DNA from: an uncultured Senegalimassilia sp.
GTDB taxonomy: Bacteria > Actinomycetota > Coriobacteriia > Coriobacteriales > Eggerthellaceae
Direction of reading: 5' to 3'
Assembly (NCBI RefSeq): GCF_934630535.1
Contig: NZ_CAKTVU010000004.1
Location: 62,001-126,000, forward strand
Length of the DNA stretch: 64,000 nt
Part shown: in pieces, positions 41,390 to 50,049 of the stretch
How positions within the stretch are numbered: the stretch's first letter is position 1
Layout of the letters: every line of letters starts with the position of its first letter
Position numbers and translations under genes: made by a program
Notes under the pieces: generated by a model
What the model was told of the DNA's origin: nothing
Seen by the model: the letters and a program-made list of their open reading frames with translations, nothing else
Database searches by the model: none

Positions 41390-43615
41390 ATGGAAAAGAT
41401 CGTCGAGTCCTTCGAGCTGTACGGCAAGACCTACCGCTTCGAAACGGGCGAGCTGGCCAAGCAGGCTACCGGCGCCGTGCTGGTCACGCAGGGCGAGACC
41501 ACCGTGCTTGTCACGGCCGTCATCTCCAAAGAGGAGAAGAACTACGACTTCTTCCCGCTGACCGTCGACTTCATGGAGAAGATGTACTCTGTCGGGCGCA
41601 TCCCCGGCGGCTACCTCAAGCGCGAGGCACGTCCGTCCGAGAAGGGCACGCTGACCGCCCGTATGATCGACCGTCCCATCCGCCCCGGCTTCGTCGACGG
41701 CTTCAAGCGCGAGGTTCATGTCGTTGCCACCACGCTCGTGTGCGATGGCAAGAACGCTCCCGACTGCATCTGCGTCGGCGGCGCTTCGGCTGCGCTCATG
41801 ATCGGCAGCGCCCCGTTCGACGGCCCTGCGGCTTGCGTGCGCATCGCCCACAACCCCGAGACCGACGAGTTCATCGTTAACCCCACCTACGAGGAGCAGG
41901 AAACCTCCGATCTGGAGCTCACCATCGCAGGTACCGCCGACTACATCTCCATGGTTGAGGCTGGCGCCAACGAGGTTTCCGAGGATCTTATGCTGCGCGC
42001 TATGGACTTCGGCCAGCAGGCCATCGCGAAGTTCTGCGAAGCCCAGCAGCGCTTCCTCGATCGTTGCGACATCACCCCGGTCGAGTGGCCTATCCACGTT
42101 GCCGACCCGTCCATCGACGAGCGCATCTCCCCGTTCTTCGACGAGATGTCCCAAGCTCTGAGCGATGCCGATAAGCAGGCTCGCATGGGCAAGGTCGAGG
42201 AGCTCAAGGCTCGCATCAAGGAAGAGTCCTTCAACGAGGAAGAGCTTGCCGCTTGGGGCTCCGACATCGCCGCTGCCTTGAAGGCACTTGAGAAGAAGGC
42301 CATGCGCTCCATGGTCATCGAAACCGGTGAGCGCGCCGACGGCCGCCGCGCCGACGAGATCCGTCCGCTGCACATCGTGCCCGGTTATCTGCCGCGCGTC
42401 CACGGCTCCGGTCTGTTCCAGCGCGGCCAGACCCAGGCGCTTTCCATCGCCACGCTCGGCATGCTCAACGAGTGGCAGCGTCTTGACACCATCGACCCGG
42501 CCGAGGGCAAGCGCTATATGCACCAGTACAACTTCCCGCCGTACTGCACCGGCGAGACGGGTCGCATGGGCGCCCCGAAGCGCCGCGAGGTCGGCCATGG
42601 TGCGCTGGCTGAGCGCGCTCTTCTGCCGGTGATCCCCTCTGAAGACGAGTTCCCCTACGCCATCCGCGTGGTTTCCGAGATCCTGGAGTCCAACGGCTCC
42701 TCGTCCATGGCTTCCACCTGCGGTTCCACGCTGGCGCTGATGGATGCGGGCGTTCCGATCAAGGCCCCGGTCTCCGGTATCGCCATGGGTCTTATCAAGG
42801 AAGGCGACGACATCGTCATCCTTTCCGACATCCAGGGCATCGAGGACTTCCTCGGCGATATGGACTTCAAGGTGTGCGGTACCGAGAAGGGCATCACCGC
42901 TTTGCAGATGGACAATAAGGCCAAGGGCCTGTCCACCGAGATCCTCGGCCGTGCGCTCAAGCAGGCCCACGAAGGTCGTGCGCACATCCTGAAGGCCATG
43001 CTCGCCGAGCTGCCCGAGCCGCGTGCAAGTCTGCGCGACACTGCTCCGCGCATCGAGACCATCCATATCCCGGTTGACAAGATCCGCGACGTCATCGGCT
43101 CCGGTGGCAAGGTCGTGCGCGGCATCCAGGACGAAACCGGCGCGCAGATCGACATCCAGGAAGATGGCACCATCCATATCGCCGCCATAGAGGGCCCGGC
43201 GGGCGAGGCTGCCAAGGCCATGATCCTCGGCATCGTCAAGGAGCCCGAGGTCGGCGAGATCTTCGAGGGCGAGGTTGTCGGCATCAAGGACTTCGGCGCT
43301 TTCGTCAAGCTCACCCCCGGCAAGGACGGCCTGCTTCACATCTCCCGTGTGGCCAACGGCCGCGTCGGCTCGGTCGAGGACGTGCTGAAGCTCGGCGATA
43401 CCGTCAAGGTGCAGGTGCTTGAGATCGATCCCAAGACGGGCAAGATCTCGCTTGATCGTCTTGACAAGCCCGATGCTCCCGAAGGAAGCGCCCCCGCGCC
43501 GCGCGAGCATCGCGGCCATGATCGCCATGAGGGCGGCAAACGCGAAGGCGGCCAGCGGGACGTGCGCCCGGGTCGCGCCAATCGCACCCCTCGTCGCCGT
43601 CATGAGTCCCAATAA
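41390..43615 (+). CDS. pnp: Polyribonucleotide nucleotidyltransferase (PNPase)
   Basis: The 741-aa 3'-5' phosphorolytic exoribonuclease degrades RNA to nucleoside diphosphates. Order: first RNase PH core (FFPLTVDFMEKMYSVGRIPGGY), all-helical linker, second catalytic core (GTEKGITALQMDNKAKGL, containing the active-site Asp), KH domain (IRDVIGSGGKVVRGIQ) and S1 domain (FEGEVVGIKDFGAFVKL). The last 40 residues are rich in Arg, His and Gly (EHRGHDRHEGG...RRRHESQ), a basic tail that may bind RNA. AGAAGGAA precedes ATG 41390. RNase J and RNase Y are in the same window. Confidence 0.98.
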   Translation: MEKIVESFELYGKTYRFETGELAKQATGAVLVTQGETTVLVTAVISKEEKNYDFFPLTVDFMEKMYSVGRIPGGYLKREARPSEKGTLTARMIDRPIRPGFVDGFKREVHVVATTLVCDGKNAPDCICVGGASAALMIGSAPFDGPAACVRIAHNPETDEFIVNPTYEEQETSDLELTIAGTADYISMVEAGANEVSEDLMLRAMDFGQQAIAKFCEAQQRFLDRCDITPVEWPIHVADPSIDERISPFFDEMSQALSDADKQARMGKVEELKARIKEESFNEEELAAWGSDIAAALKALEKKAMRSMVIETGERADGRRADEIRPLHIVPGYLPRVHGSGLFQRGQTQALSIATLGMLNEWQRLDTIDPAEGKRYMHQYNFPPYCTGETGRMGAPKRREVGHGALAERALLPVIPSEDEFPYAIRVVSEILESNGSSSMASTCGSTLALMDAGVPIKAPVSGIAMGLIKEGDDIVILSDIQGIEDFLGDMDFKVCGTEKGITALQMDNKAKGLSTEILGRALKQAHEGRAHILKAMLAELPEPRASLRDTAPRIETIHIPVDKIRDVIGSGGKVVRGIQDETGAQIDIQEDGTIHIAAIEGPAGEAAKAMILGIVKEPEVGEIFEGEVVGIKDFGAFVKLTPGKDGLLHISRVANGRVGSVEDVLKLGDTVKVQVLEIDPKTGKISLDRLDKPDAPEGSAPAPREHRGHDRHEGGKREGGQRDVRPGRANRTPRRRHESQ

Positions 43616-43636
43616 GCGGTATATCCGATAGCTATC

Positions 43637-43665
43637 GATGGCGGCCGAATCAGGCCGCCATCTTT
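43637..43665 (+). terminator. Weak terminator after pnp
   Basis: GATGGCGGCC (43637-43646) and GGCCGCCATC (43653-43662) pair perfectly over 10 bp, followed by TTTC. It lies immediately before the dapB ribosome site (AAGGAG), so it may also affect dapB expression. Confidence 0.55.
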
Positions 43666-43683
43666 CTACGAAGGAGCATCAAC

Positions 43684-44451
43684 ATGATCAACGTCGCCGT
43701 TTCCGGCTTTGCCGGACGTATGGGTTCAGCCGTCGTCGATGCGGTCACCGCTGCCGACGATATGCAGGTGACCTGCGGAATCGATCCGCATGGCTCCTCG
43801 AAGGTCTTCGCGGTGTATGAAACGGTTGAGCAGGCCGTACATGCCGGCGGGTTCGATGTGCTCGTCGATTTCACCCAGCCTTCCGTCGTCGAGGGCAATC
43901 TGCGCGTCGCGCTTGCGGCGGGCATCGATTGCGTGGTGGGCACCACGGGCCTTGCAAACGACAAGCTCGAAGAACTGGCCGCGCTTGCCCCCGAAGGAAC
44001 GTGCTTGTTCTATGCCCCGAACTTCACCACCGGCGCCGTGCTCATGATGCAGTTCGCCAAAGCGGCAGCGCCGTTCTTCCCCGAGGTGGAAGTGCTCGAG
44101 TTCCATCATTGCAACAAGAAGGATGCTCCTTCCGGCACCGCCGTCCGCACGGCCGAGATCATCTCCGAGGCGCGTGATGGCCGTCAAAGCGCGGCACCGG
44201 GCAAGGAAACCGAGATCGCCGGGTGCGAAGGGGCCCGTGGTGCTTTGGTGTCAGGCGTTCCCGTGCATTCCGTTCGCTCCATGGGCTATGTGGCCAGCCA
44301 GGAAGTGGTGTTCGGCTCCATGGGCCAGACCCTTACCATTCGTCACGATTCGTGGGACCGCACTTCGTACATGCCCGGCGTGCTGCTCGGCATTCGAAGC
44401 GTCGGCCAGCGTTCCGGCCTCATCGTCGGCCTCGAGAACTTCATGGAATAG
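43684..44451 (+). CDS. dapB: 4-hydroxy-tetrahydrodipicolinate reductase
   Basis: The 255-aa NAD(P)H enzyme reduces the DapA product in the diaminopimelate/lysine pathway. The dinucleotide motif is VAVSGFAGRMG at residues 4-14, and the substrate/catalytic segment HHCNKKDAPSGTA is near residue 142; GTTGL and APNF(T/S)TG-type residues are in place. AAGGAG precedes ATG 43684. It is followed by dapA on the same strand, separated by 190 nt containing a candidate promoter. Confidence 0.96.
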   Translation: MINVAVSGFAGRMGSAVVDAVTAADDMQVTCGIDPHGSSKVFAVYETVEQAVHAGGFDVLVDFTQPSVVEGNLRVALAAGIDCVVGTTGLANDKLEELAALAPEGTCLFYAPNFTTGAVLMMQFAKAAAPFFPEVEVLEFHHCNKKDAPSGTAVRTAEIISEARDGRQSAAPGKETEIAGCEGARGALVSGVPVHSVRSMGYVASQEVVFGSMGQTLTIRHDSWDRTSYMPGVLLGIRSVGQRSGLIVGLENFME

Positions 44452-44563
44452 GCGGTTGTTTGCCGAATCCGTGCCGCTTATGGCTGCTATTACCACTTAA
44501 ACGGCAACATTTGTTTCTTGAGCGTGACAATTTAATGACTTCACGGCGCCCTTCGGGGTGCCG

Positions 44564-44620
44564 TGGCATAATATGGCGAAGTTGCATTTTGCGATTCAGG
44601 TGCATGGTGGTAAACCATGC
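44564..44620 (+). promoter_or_regulatory. Candidate dapA promoter and leader hairpin
   Basis: TGG-CATAAT (44564-44572) is an extended -10 directly after a CACGGC...GCCGTG hairpin. In the leader, GCATGGT (44602-44608) pairs with ACCATGC (44614-44620) shortly before the AAAGG ribosome site. It is too small for a lysine riboswitch. Confidence 0.4.
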
Positions 44621-44641
44621 TTGTACAGAAAGGTGCCAACG

Positions 44642-45532
44642 ATGGGAAATCCTCGTTTCGGTCGCATGATTCCGGCCATGGTCACGCCCATGAAGGACAA
44701 TCTCGATCTCGATCTCGATCGTGCTCAGGAGCTTGCTGACCGTTTGGTAAAGGGCGGCGCCGACTCGCTGATCATCAACGGCACCACCGGTGAATCTCCC
44801 ACGGTGTTCTATCCGGACAAGATCGAGCTGTTCAAGGCTGTAGTGGCTGCGGTCGATGGCCGTATTCCGGTCATCGCCAACGTCGGCGACAACTGCACGG
44901 CGGACACGGTCGGCTTCGCAAGCGATGTCGCCAAGCTCGGCGTCGACGGCTTCATGTGCGTCGTACCGTACTACAACAAGCCTCCGCAAGAGGGCTTGTA
45001 TCAGCATTTCAGCACTATTGCGCGTTCGGTTGAGCTGCCGATCATCCTGTACAACATCCCGGGACGTTGCGCGGTGAACATGACCGCGGAAACCTCGCTG
45101 CGTCTTGCGCATGATCTGGATAACGTGGTTGCGATCAAGGAGGCTTCCGGAGACTTCGATCAGGTGAAGGCCATCGTAGAGGGCGCACCTGAGGGCTTCT
45201 GCGTATACTCCGGCGACGATTCGGCAACCTTAGACATTATGAAATTGGGTGGCGTGGGCGTCATCTCCACCATCGGAAACGTTGCTCCTGTTCGAATGAA
45301 GGAGATCGTGGAGTTGTGCGCGGCAGGCAAGTGGGAAGAAGCCGCCGCTGCAAACGAGCGCCTCATGCCCCTCATGGAAGGGCTGTTCAAGACAGCGAAC
45401 CCCATCCTGGTTAAAGAGGCACTGAAATTGGCCGGCTTCCCGGTAGGCGGAGTGCGCCTGCCGCTGGTCGATGCCACTGCCGAGCAGTCCGCCGAGCTTG
45501 AGCGCACCATGCGCGAGGTCGGCGTCCTGTAG
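44642..45532 (+). CDS. dapA: 4-hydroxy-tetrahydrodipicolinate synthase
   Basis: The 296-aa TIM-barrel aldolase condenses pyruvate and aspartate semialdehyde. It shows FGRMIPAMVTPMKD at the start, NGTTGESPT (substrate loop), YNIPGRC with the conserved Tyr, and the Schiff-base lysine in VAIKEASGD. ATG 44642 is chosen because AAAGGTG is upstream and MGNPRFGRMIPA aligns with the family start. dapF lies 18 kb downstream, so the lysine genes are only partly clustered. Confidence 0.96.
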   Translation: MGNPRFGRMIPAMVTPMKDNLDLDLDRAQELADRLVKGGADSLIINGTTGESPTVFYPDKIELFKAVVAAVDGRIPVIANVGDNCTADTVGFASDVAKLGVDGFMCVVPYYNKPPQEGLYQHFSTIARSVELPIILYNIPGRCAVNMTAETSLRLAHDLDNVVAIKEASGDFDQVKAIVEGAPEGFCVYSGDDSATLDIMKLGGVGVISTIGNVAPVRMKEIVELCAAGKWEEAAAANERLMPLMEGLFKTANPILVKEALKLAGFPVGGVRLPLVDATAEQSAELERTMREVGVL

Positions 45533-45542
45533 CCAGGATACG

Positions 45543-45576
45543 CAGCAGGGCCGCTCCAATCCATGCGGCCCTGCTG
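45543..45576 (+). terminator. Hairpin between dapA and RNase J
   Basis: CAGCAGGGCCGC (45543-45554) pairs with GCGGCCCTGCTG (45565-45576), a perfect 12-bp stem, followed by TCTGTT. The weak U-tract makes termination plausible but not certain. Confidence 0.55.
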
Positions 45577-45602
45577 TCTGTTGGCAGTAAGGAAATCAAT
45601 AC

Positions 45603-47450
45603 ATGGATCAAAACGAACAGCGTTCAAAGCGCAATGGTGACGTGCGCCCTGAGAACAGCGGCAAAAGCACGCAAACGGTCAAGCATGTCAAGCTTGATCT
45701 CGAGCGCCCAAAGCTTACGAAAGAGGGAAACACCGACCAAACCCGTAAGCGCCCGCGCTCCCGTAAGCGCTCCTTCGATTCCTCGAAAAAGGATCGCGGC
45801 GCCACGCTGAAGATCATCCCGCTCGGTGGCTTGGATGCCATCGGCAAGAACATGACCGTGTTCGAATGCAAGGGCGACATGGTGCTCGACGATGCGGGCC
45901 TGATGTTCCCCGACGACAACCATCCCGGCGTCGACCTTATCCTGCCTGATTACACCTATGTGCTGCAGCACGCCGACAAGCTGCGCGGCATCGTGATCAC
46001 GCACGGCCACGAAGACCATACCGGTTCTTTGCCCTACCTCATCAAAGACCTTGATCGCCAGGTGCCCATCTATGCAACGAAGATGACCCTGGGCCTTATC
46101 GAGGGCAAGTTCAAAGAGCATCGGATCAAAAACGCCAAGCTCGTGGAGATCAAGCCGGGCGACAAGGTGAATCTCGGCTGCATCACCGCCGAGTTCTTCG
46201 CCGTGAACCACTCCATCCCCGGAGCGGTAGGCGTCTTTTTCCGCAGCCCTGCAGGCAACGTGCTGCATACCGGCGACTTCAAGCTCGACCAAACGCCCAT
46301 CGACGGGGTGCATACCGATTTCGGGGCACTGGCGCGCTTCGCCGATGAGGGCGTAGACCTCATGATGTCGGACTCCACGAACGCCACCAACCCCAACTTC
46401 ACGCCGAGCGAGGCTGAGGTTGGCAAGGAGCTTCAGCGCATCATCGCACAGGCGAAGGGCCGCGTCATCATCGCGTCGTTCGCCAGCCACATCCATCGCT
46501 TGCAGCAAATCTGCGATGCCGCCGTGGCAAACGGGCGCAAGGTGGTCGTCACTGGTCGTTCGATGGTTCAGAACACCGATATCGCTCGCAAGCTGGGGTA
46601 TCTGAAGATCTCCGACCAGGACATCATCGATGCGTACGACCTGAAGGGCATCCCGCCCGAGCAGGTGGTCATCATGTGCACCGGCAGCCAAGGCGAGCCG
46701 CTGTCCGCTTTGGCCCGCATCGCCGCAGGTGAGCACAAAACCATCGATATGGAGGCGGGTGACACCGTTATCATCTCGGCAACCCCTGTTCCCGGCAACG
46801 AGAAGGCCGTCACAAAGGTGGTCAACTCCTTGGCGAAGATCGGCGCCGATGTGTACGACAAGTCCCGTGGCCGCGTGCATGTCTCCGGCCATGCTTCGGC
46901 AGAAGAGCTGAAGATCATGCTGACCATCGTGCAGCCTAAGGCGTTTATGCCGGTGCACGGCGAGGCCACGCATCTTCGCGCCCATGCCCGTTTGGCGGAA
47001 GCCGTCGGCGTTCCCGCTGAAAACGTCTTCATTTGCGAGAACGGCGAGAGCCTTGAGCTTTCCACGAAGGGCGTCAAGCACGGCGAGGTCGTGCAATCCG
47101 GCATCGTGCTCGTCGACGGCCTGTCGGTCGGCGATACCTCCGAGCAGGTGCTCGAGGAGCGCACGGCGCTTTCCGCGCAGGGCTTCGCCGTCATCGCGGC
47201 TGCGGTTTCCGGCCGCAAGAAGGCCGTTGCCGGCAACGTGCAAGTCGAGATGCACGGCATCACCGGCGGCGACGACGGCTATCTGGTCCAGGAGTGCGAG
47301 AAGTGCGTGAAGAACGCTCTGACCAAGGCGCTGTCGAAGGGCGCTTCGGGCAAGGAGCTGAAAAAGGCCGCTCGCGATGCGCTCCTGTCCCTGCTTTGGG
47401 AACGCACGAAGACCCGTCCCATGACGGTGGTGAACCTGTTGGACATCTAG
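45603..47450 (+). CDS. rnj: Ribonuclease J
   Basis: The 615-aa metallo-beta-lactamase ribonuclease has 5'-3' exo and endo activity on mRNA and rRNA in studied homologs. The catalytic motif HGHEDHTG is near residue 140; SDSTN, the beta-CASP segment and VPVHGE-type residues (FMPVHGEATHL) follow, and the C-terminal domain is complete. Before the catalytic core there is an N-terminal extension of about 65 residues rich in Lys, Arg and Ser (KRPRSRKRSFDSSKKDR), probably an RNA-binding or flexible arm. dapA upstream is a frequent neighbour. Confidence 0.96.
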   Translation: MDQNEQRSKRNGDVRPENSGKSTQTVKHVKLDLERPKLTKEGNTDQTRKRPRSRKRSFDSSKKDRGATLKIIPLGGLDAIGKNMTVFECKGDMVLDDAGLMFPDDNHPGVDLILPDYTYVLQHADKLRGIVITHGHEDHTGSLPYLIKDLDRQVPIYATKMTLGLIEGKFKEHRIKNAKLVEIKPGDKVNLGCITAEFFAVNHSIPGAVGVFFRSPAGNVLHTGDFKLDQTPIDGVHTDFGALARFADEGVDLMMSDSTNATNPNFTPSEAEVGKELQRIIAQAKGRVIIASFASHIHRLQQICDAAVANGRKVVVTGRSMVQNTDIARKLGYLKISDQDIIDAYDLKGIPPEQVVIMCTGSQGEPLSALARIAAGEHKTIDMEAGDTVIISATPVPGNEKAVTKVVNSLAKIGADVYDKSRGRVHVSGHASAEELKIMLTIVQPKAFMPVHGEATHLRAHARLAEAVGVPAENVFICENGESLELSTKGVKHGEVVQSGIVLVDGLSVGDTSEQVLEERTALSAQGFAVIAAAVSGRKKAVAGNVQVEMHGITGGDDGYLVQECEKCVKNALTKALSKGASGKELKKAARDALLSLLWERTKTRPMTVVNLLDI

Positions 47451-47476
47451 CATCGCCTTATACATCAATCTGTCGA

Positions 47477-47510
47477 CGAGCACCTGCGTTGCATTGCGCG
47501 CAGGTGCTCG
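47477..47510 (+). terminator. Hairpin after RNase J
   Basis: CGAGCACCTGCG (47477-47488) and CGCAGGTGCTCG (47499-47510) form a perfect 12-bp stem. No U-run follows, so it may be a processing or pausing site instead. It lies 46 nt before ftsK. Confidence 0.5.
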
Positions 47511-47556
47511 CTTGCTCGAACAACAGCGGAAACGCTTTAGCACGAAAGGGGAGGGC

Positions 47557-50040
47557 GTGGCCCGAACTGCATCGAACAAATCAACCTCATCCAAAAAGGC
47601 CGACGGCGGCAAATCGAAAGCTGCAAGCCCTGCGCAGAAGCGAGCCGCCAAACAGACGGCCTCGGCTCCCGCCCAGCCGCGAATCTTCGACGAGCGCACC
47701 AAGCGCGATATCACCGGCGTTGCCGTAACGCTGCTCGGTATCGTGCTGTTCGTGGCCGCCGTTGTTCCCACCGATGCGCTTATCACCTCGTTCGTGTCCC
47801 AGCTATTGCATCTGTGCCTGGGCATCGGCGCGTATCTGCTGCCGTTTTTCCTGGTTGCAATCGGGGCAAGCTTCCTTGTCCGAATCGACAAGGAAGGTAT
47901 ACCGCTGCGTGTTTCGGTAGGGCTGGCTATGCTGTTTCTCGCGGTGCTATCCCTTCTCGCGCTGTTCACGCCCGAAGCCGCTCCCGACGCTACGGATAAC
48001 CTGTTCTTAGCCGATCAGCTTTCCGCGCGCGGAGGCTATATCGGCGCGGGCATCGCATGGTGCGGCTTGACGCTGTTCGGCAAGGTGATATCAGCCATCG
48101 TGCTTTTCGGTCTTGCGATCGCGGGGCTGATCATCATCGGCTTTTCCGTATCGAGCATCATCGAGAAGCTGCGCACGCTTGCCGAGGCTCGGGAAGCGGC
48201 AGACGAGCGCGAGCATGGCGTGGTTCCGCCCCCGGCGTTTGCAAGGGTTTCCCGCCCGAAGGCGAAAACGCTCGACGAGGCCGAGCTTGCGGAATTGGAA
48301 ACCGCGAAAACGCAAACGCTCAAGCGTCCTGCGTCCTCAAATCGTCGACATGGCAGCGCTGCGGCATCCGCCGAAGGCGGCCCTTCCCGTGAAGATGCGA
48401 AGAGCGCTCCCGAGACCATCACGCGCAAGCTGGGACGTCGCAAGCCTATCGAGCGCGATGCTGCACCGTCGATGCCCAAAAAATCCTCGAAGGCCGCTAC
48501 GCCGGTTGCCACCCCGCGTCCCGAGCAGGGTTTCGAGCTTCCGCCTATGGACCTTCTCGCCGTCTCCACCGATCCGGAGAAGGATTTGGCAACCGATTCC
48601 GAGCTTCAGGAAACCGGAGCATGTCTTCAGGAGACCCTTGAGGACTTCAATATCATGGCAAAGGTCGTGGGTTGGGTTGCCGGCCCGACGGTCACCTTGT
48701 TCAAAGTCGACCTTCCGGCCGGCGTGCGCGTAAGCCGCGTCACAGCCCTTGAGGACGATATCGCGTTAGCGCTCGCGGCCCCCGGCGTGCGCATTTTCGC
48801 GCCTATTCCCGGAACCAATTACGTCGGCATCGAGGTGCCCAATCGCACGCGCCAAACGGTGCTGCTCGGCGATGTCATCAAAGATGCGGCACCCGGTCCG
48901 CTGCAGATCGCCATCGGCAAGGATGTCGAGGGCCACTGCATCGTTTCCGATCTTGCGAAGATGCCCCATCTGCTTATCGGCGGTACCACCGGTTCCGGTA
49001 AGTCGGTTTCCATCAACGCGATGATCATGTCCATCCTCATGCGGGCGACTCCGTCCGAGGTGCGCTTCATCATGATCGACCCGAAACGAGTCGAATTCAC
49101 ACCGTATAACGGCATTCCGCACCTATACGTGCCCGTCGTGACCGAGCCCAAGGAAGCGGCAAGCGCTTTGAGCTGGGGCGTTGCGGAAATGGAGCGTCGC
49201 CTGAAGGTGTTTTCGAAGGTAGGAGCGCGAAACATCGGCCAGTACAACGCTAAGGTGCAGGCGGCGCAAGCCGAGGCGAAGGCTGCGCAGGAAGCGGGAG
49301 AGGAGCTGCCCGACAACGAGCTTGGCGATGAACTGCCCTATATCGTCATCATCATCGACGAGCTTGCCGATTTGATGATGAACGTCGGCAAGGAGGTCGA
49401 GTTCTCCATCAGCCGTATCGCCCAGTTGGCGCGCGCTGCCGGCATCCATTTGATCGTCGCCACGCAACGTCCTTCCACCAACGTGGTCACGGGCTTGATT
49501 AAGGCCAACATCACGAACCGCATCGCCTTCAACGTGGCAAGCGGCATCGATAGCCGCGTTATCTTGGACACGCCGGGCGCCGAAAACCTCATCGGCCTAG
49601 GCGACCTGCTCCTGAGCAAACCGGAGTATGCAAAGCCCATGCGCATCCAGGGCTGCTACGTTTCCGAGGACGAGATCAACGCGGTTGTGGAGAAGTTGCG
49701 CAGTCAGGGCGAGCCGGAGTATCATTCCGAGATCTTATCCACCAATCTAATCACGTTGGGATCGTGCCCCTCGGATGCCAGCGGCGGCACGTGCGCCGAT
49801 GATGACCCGCTCATTTGGGAGGCGGCCGAGTTGGTGGTATCGAGCGGTTTGGGTTCCACGTCCAATATCCAAAGGCGCCTTAAAGTGGGTTACTCCCGTG
49901 CCGGGCGTATAATGGATATGTTGGAAGATAAGGGCGTCGTCGGTCCGCCGAACGGCAGCAAGCCCCGTGAAGTACTCGTCGATGCCATGGAGCTTGAAAC
50001 GCTCAAAGCGTTCGAGCAACATGACGGTGACAATCAATAA
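47557..50040 (+). CDS. ftsK: DNA translocase FtsK/SpoIIIE
   Basis: The 827-aa septal DNA pump segregates chromosome termini. A polar, Lys/Ser/Ala-rich N-terminus precedes about four transmembrane helices (residues 50-190), then a linker of about 130 residues. The motor domain has GGTTGSGKSVSINAM (Walker A) and IIIDELADLMM (Walker B). The C-terminal gamma winged-helix domain (SSTSNIQRRLKVGYSRAGRI-like sequence near residues 770-800) reads orienting sequences. GTG 47557 follows AAAGGGGAG; an upstream frame from 47494 is not needed. ftsK-rodZ-pgsA order resembles Bacillota. Confidence 0.96.
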   Translation: MARTASNKSTSSKKADGGKSKAASPAQKRAAKQTASAPAQPRIFDERTKRDITGVAVTLLGIVLFVAAVVPTDALITSFVSQLLHLCLGIGAYLLPFFLVAIGASFLVRIDKEGIPLRVSVGLAMLFLAVLSLLALFTPEAAPDATDNLFLADQLSARGGYIGAGIAWCGLTLFGKVISAIVLFGLAIAGLIIIGFSVSSIIEKLRTLAEAREAADEREHGVVPPPAFARVSRPKAKTLDEAELAELETAKTQTLKRPASSNRRHGSAAASAEGGPSREDAKSAPETITRKLGRRKPIERDAAPSMPKKSSKAATPVATPRPEQGFELPPMDLLAVSTDPEKDLATDSELQETGACLQETLEDFNIMAKVVGWVAGPTVTLFKVDLPAGVRVSRVTALEDDIALALAAPGVRIFAPIPGTNYVGIEVPNRTRQTVLLGDVIKDAAPGPLQIAIGKDVEGHCIVSDLAKMPHLLIGGTTGSGKSVSINAMIMSILMRATPSEVRFIMIDPKRVEFTPYNGIPHLYVPVVTEPKEAASALSWGVAEMERRLKVFSKVGARNIGQYNAKVQAAQAEAKAAQEAGEELPDNELGDELPYIVIIIDELADLMMNVGKEVEFSISRIAQLARAAGIHLIVATQRPSTNVVTGLIKANITNRIAFNVASGIDSRVILDTPGAENLIGLGDLLLSKPEYAKPMRIQGCYVSEDEINAVVEKLRSQGEPEYHSEILSTNLITLGSCPSDASGGTCADDDPLIWEAAELVVSSGLGSTSNIQRRLKVGYSRAGRIMDMLEDKGVVGPPNGSKPREVLVDAMELETLKAFEQHDGDNQ

Positions 50041-50049
50041 GGAGAAGGC

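Noticed and set aside
41201..43612. 803-codon minus-strand frame opposite pnp
   Set aside because: An antisense artefact of GC-rich third positions in pnp, with no start signal or family motif.
44452..44641. Lysine riboswitch before dapA
   Set aside because: The leader is only about 65 nt with one small hairpin, far too short for that riboswitch.
45624..47969. 781-codon minus-strand frame opposite RNase J and ftsK
   Set aside because: It spans an intergenic hairpin and two well-supported genes; no motif was found.
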